DNA of 24,269 nucleotides from a virus, in IMG/VR virus record IMGVR_UViG_3300030099_001336, positions 1 to 24,269 of that record, one strand, 5' to 3'. Each line of letters begins with the position of its first letter. Within the stretch, counting starts at the first letter, position 1. Made by a program: the position numbers and the translations under genes. Of this stretch, positions 23,555 to 24,269 are shown one piece after another. The notes beneath the pieces are model-generated. The model ran no database searches. It worked only from the letters and a program-made list of their open reading frames with translations, and was not told the DNA's origin.

Positions 23555-24240
23555 TCTTCACCGCCTTGCTGAATATTTTCTAAACCCTCTAATGGATTAC
23601 GACGTTTTTGGCCTGTTCCTCTTGGTGCCTGCGCTCCTACCCCTAAAAGATTTAAAGCTTGCGCATAATCCTGCTTTAAGGTCGTTATAATAGGCACATA
23701 TAGCTCATCATCCTCTTCTATTGCAAGCAATGACTGTGCAGCTTTAATAGATGCATATAATACTACAATATATTCTAAATCATTAGGAAATCCATTGATT
23801 TCTTCATCGCTATGAGATACTGCAGTTAAAGGAACAAAAACAACTTCTGCTGGCTGAGAATTAGTAGGCGTTGGGAGTACATTAAGAACTCCTCCACTTA
23901 CATAGTAAGCAGGGTCTGTTGCAGAAATAAACATTAAATCTTCTGGGTCAGAAGCTCTAGAAACTAAAGATATTGGAATTTGACGACACAATTGCTTAAT
24001 ACCATTTGCATTTTGCCTTGATACGCTTATAATGTTTCCTCTAGCATTATTCCCACTATCATTAAGAGAAAATGTAGAAGTGCTGCCATCTAATTCTTGA
24101 ACAGTCAATATATCATTTAGTCTATCAGCAGGAAGTACATTGACTAGTTGTCTAACACCATCTCTTAAAAATTGAGTTATTGCTGCCGTATCAGTAAATG
24201 CGCCAACTAAATCATTTATTTGTGCGTTAAATGTTGCCAT
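23551..24240 (-). CDS. Head-tail adaptor-like structural protein (229 aa)
   Basis: The N-terminal helix region (INDLVGAFTDTAAITQFLRD-GVRQLVN) and a central beta part with YYVSGGVLNVLPTP, then a C-terminal helix block NDLEYIVVLYASIKAAQSLL ending in an Arg/Gly/Glu-rich tail resemble adaptor/tail-tube proteins of podovirus-type phages (I.DFL.dG...V; Y....G.L.V.P.P; YV.L.A..K..). It probably sits between portal and tail nozzle. The start shares a base with the upstream stop (TAATG), and AGAGG lies three bases before it. Confidence 0.68.
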   Translation of the reverse strand: MATFNAQINDLVGAFTDTAAITQFLRDGVRQLVNVLPADRLNDILTVQELDGSTSTFSLNDSGNNARGNIISVSRQNANGIKQLCRQIPISLVSRASDPEDLMFISATDPAYYVSGGVLNVLPTPTNSQPAEVVFVPLTAVSHSDEEINGFPNDLEYIVVLYASIKAAQSLLAIEEDDELYVPIITTLKQDYAQALNLLGVGAQAPRGTGQKRRNPLEGLENIQQGGEE

Positions 24241-24269
24241 TAACCTCTATTCCTATCTGCAATATCTTG
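24240..24269 (-). CDS. 3' end of the upstream structural gene (partial)
   Basis: The frame is open from the right edge and ends QDIADRNRG then TAA (24240-24242), sharing one base with the adaptor gene's ATG. This repeats the one-base junction used along the whole block, so it is probably the C-terminus of the preceding structural gene. Which protein it is cannot be told from nine residues; capsid or portal are likely by position. Confidence 0.5.
   Translation of the reverse strand, partial: QDIADRNRG

Overview
This AT-rich, tightly packed window looks like the central part of a tailed double-stranded DNA phage genome (free phage or prophage). The evidence is two gene blocks running towards each other: a plus-strand recombination/replication block (1-6589) and a minus-strand virion/lysis block (6581-24269). 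There are no rRNA or tRNA genes, metabolic genes, insertion sequences or CRISPR arrays. A T7-like (podovirus-style) particle is inferred, because after the tail genes come several large proteins arranged like T7 internal core proteins gp14-gp15-gp16. Shine-Dalgarno sequences (AGGAG, GGAGG) precede many genes, so the host probably uses SD-led initiation. I cannot name the host. Terminase, portal and major capsid genes are not here; they may lie beyond the right edge.

Left block, left to right: a Cas4/RecB-type iron-sulfur nuclease; a lysine-rich zinc-motif repeat protein; a small protein of unknown function; a DUF1071 (Sak3-type) single-strand annealing protein; an SSB-like protein ending in the bacterial SSB tip DDIPF; a 50-residue helix-turn-helix protein; a highly structured, relatively GC-rich non-coding stretch (3209-3388); a 49-residue basic protein; a DUF1599-like helical protein; three small overlapping genes; a DnaB-type helicase; a RuvC-like resolvase; and a small PD-(D/E)XK-like protein. 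Together they form a recombination-dependent replication toolkit: nuclease, annealing protein, SSB, helicase and junction resolvase.

Right block, read right to left as transcribed: the end of an unseen gene; an adaptor-like protein; three small virion-type proteins; a coiled-coil protein; a cluster of very small membrane and basic proteins around a metallophosphatase (a possible lysis or envelope cassette, although no endolysin is visible); a 990-residue tail protein; a beta-rich partner; a fibre-like protein; and four large proteins ending in a 1621-residue giant. Most junctions are TAATG, ATGA or SD-embedded stop codons, which suggests a translationally coupled operon.

The parts most worth a second look are the structured RNA-like region at 3209-3388, the many microproteins under 60 residues (seven well supported) that simple ORF calling misses, the lysine-rich zinc-motif repeat protein, and the 9-base tail-to-tail overlap of the two blocks with no terminator between them.
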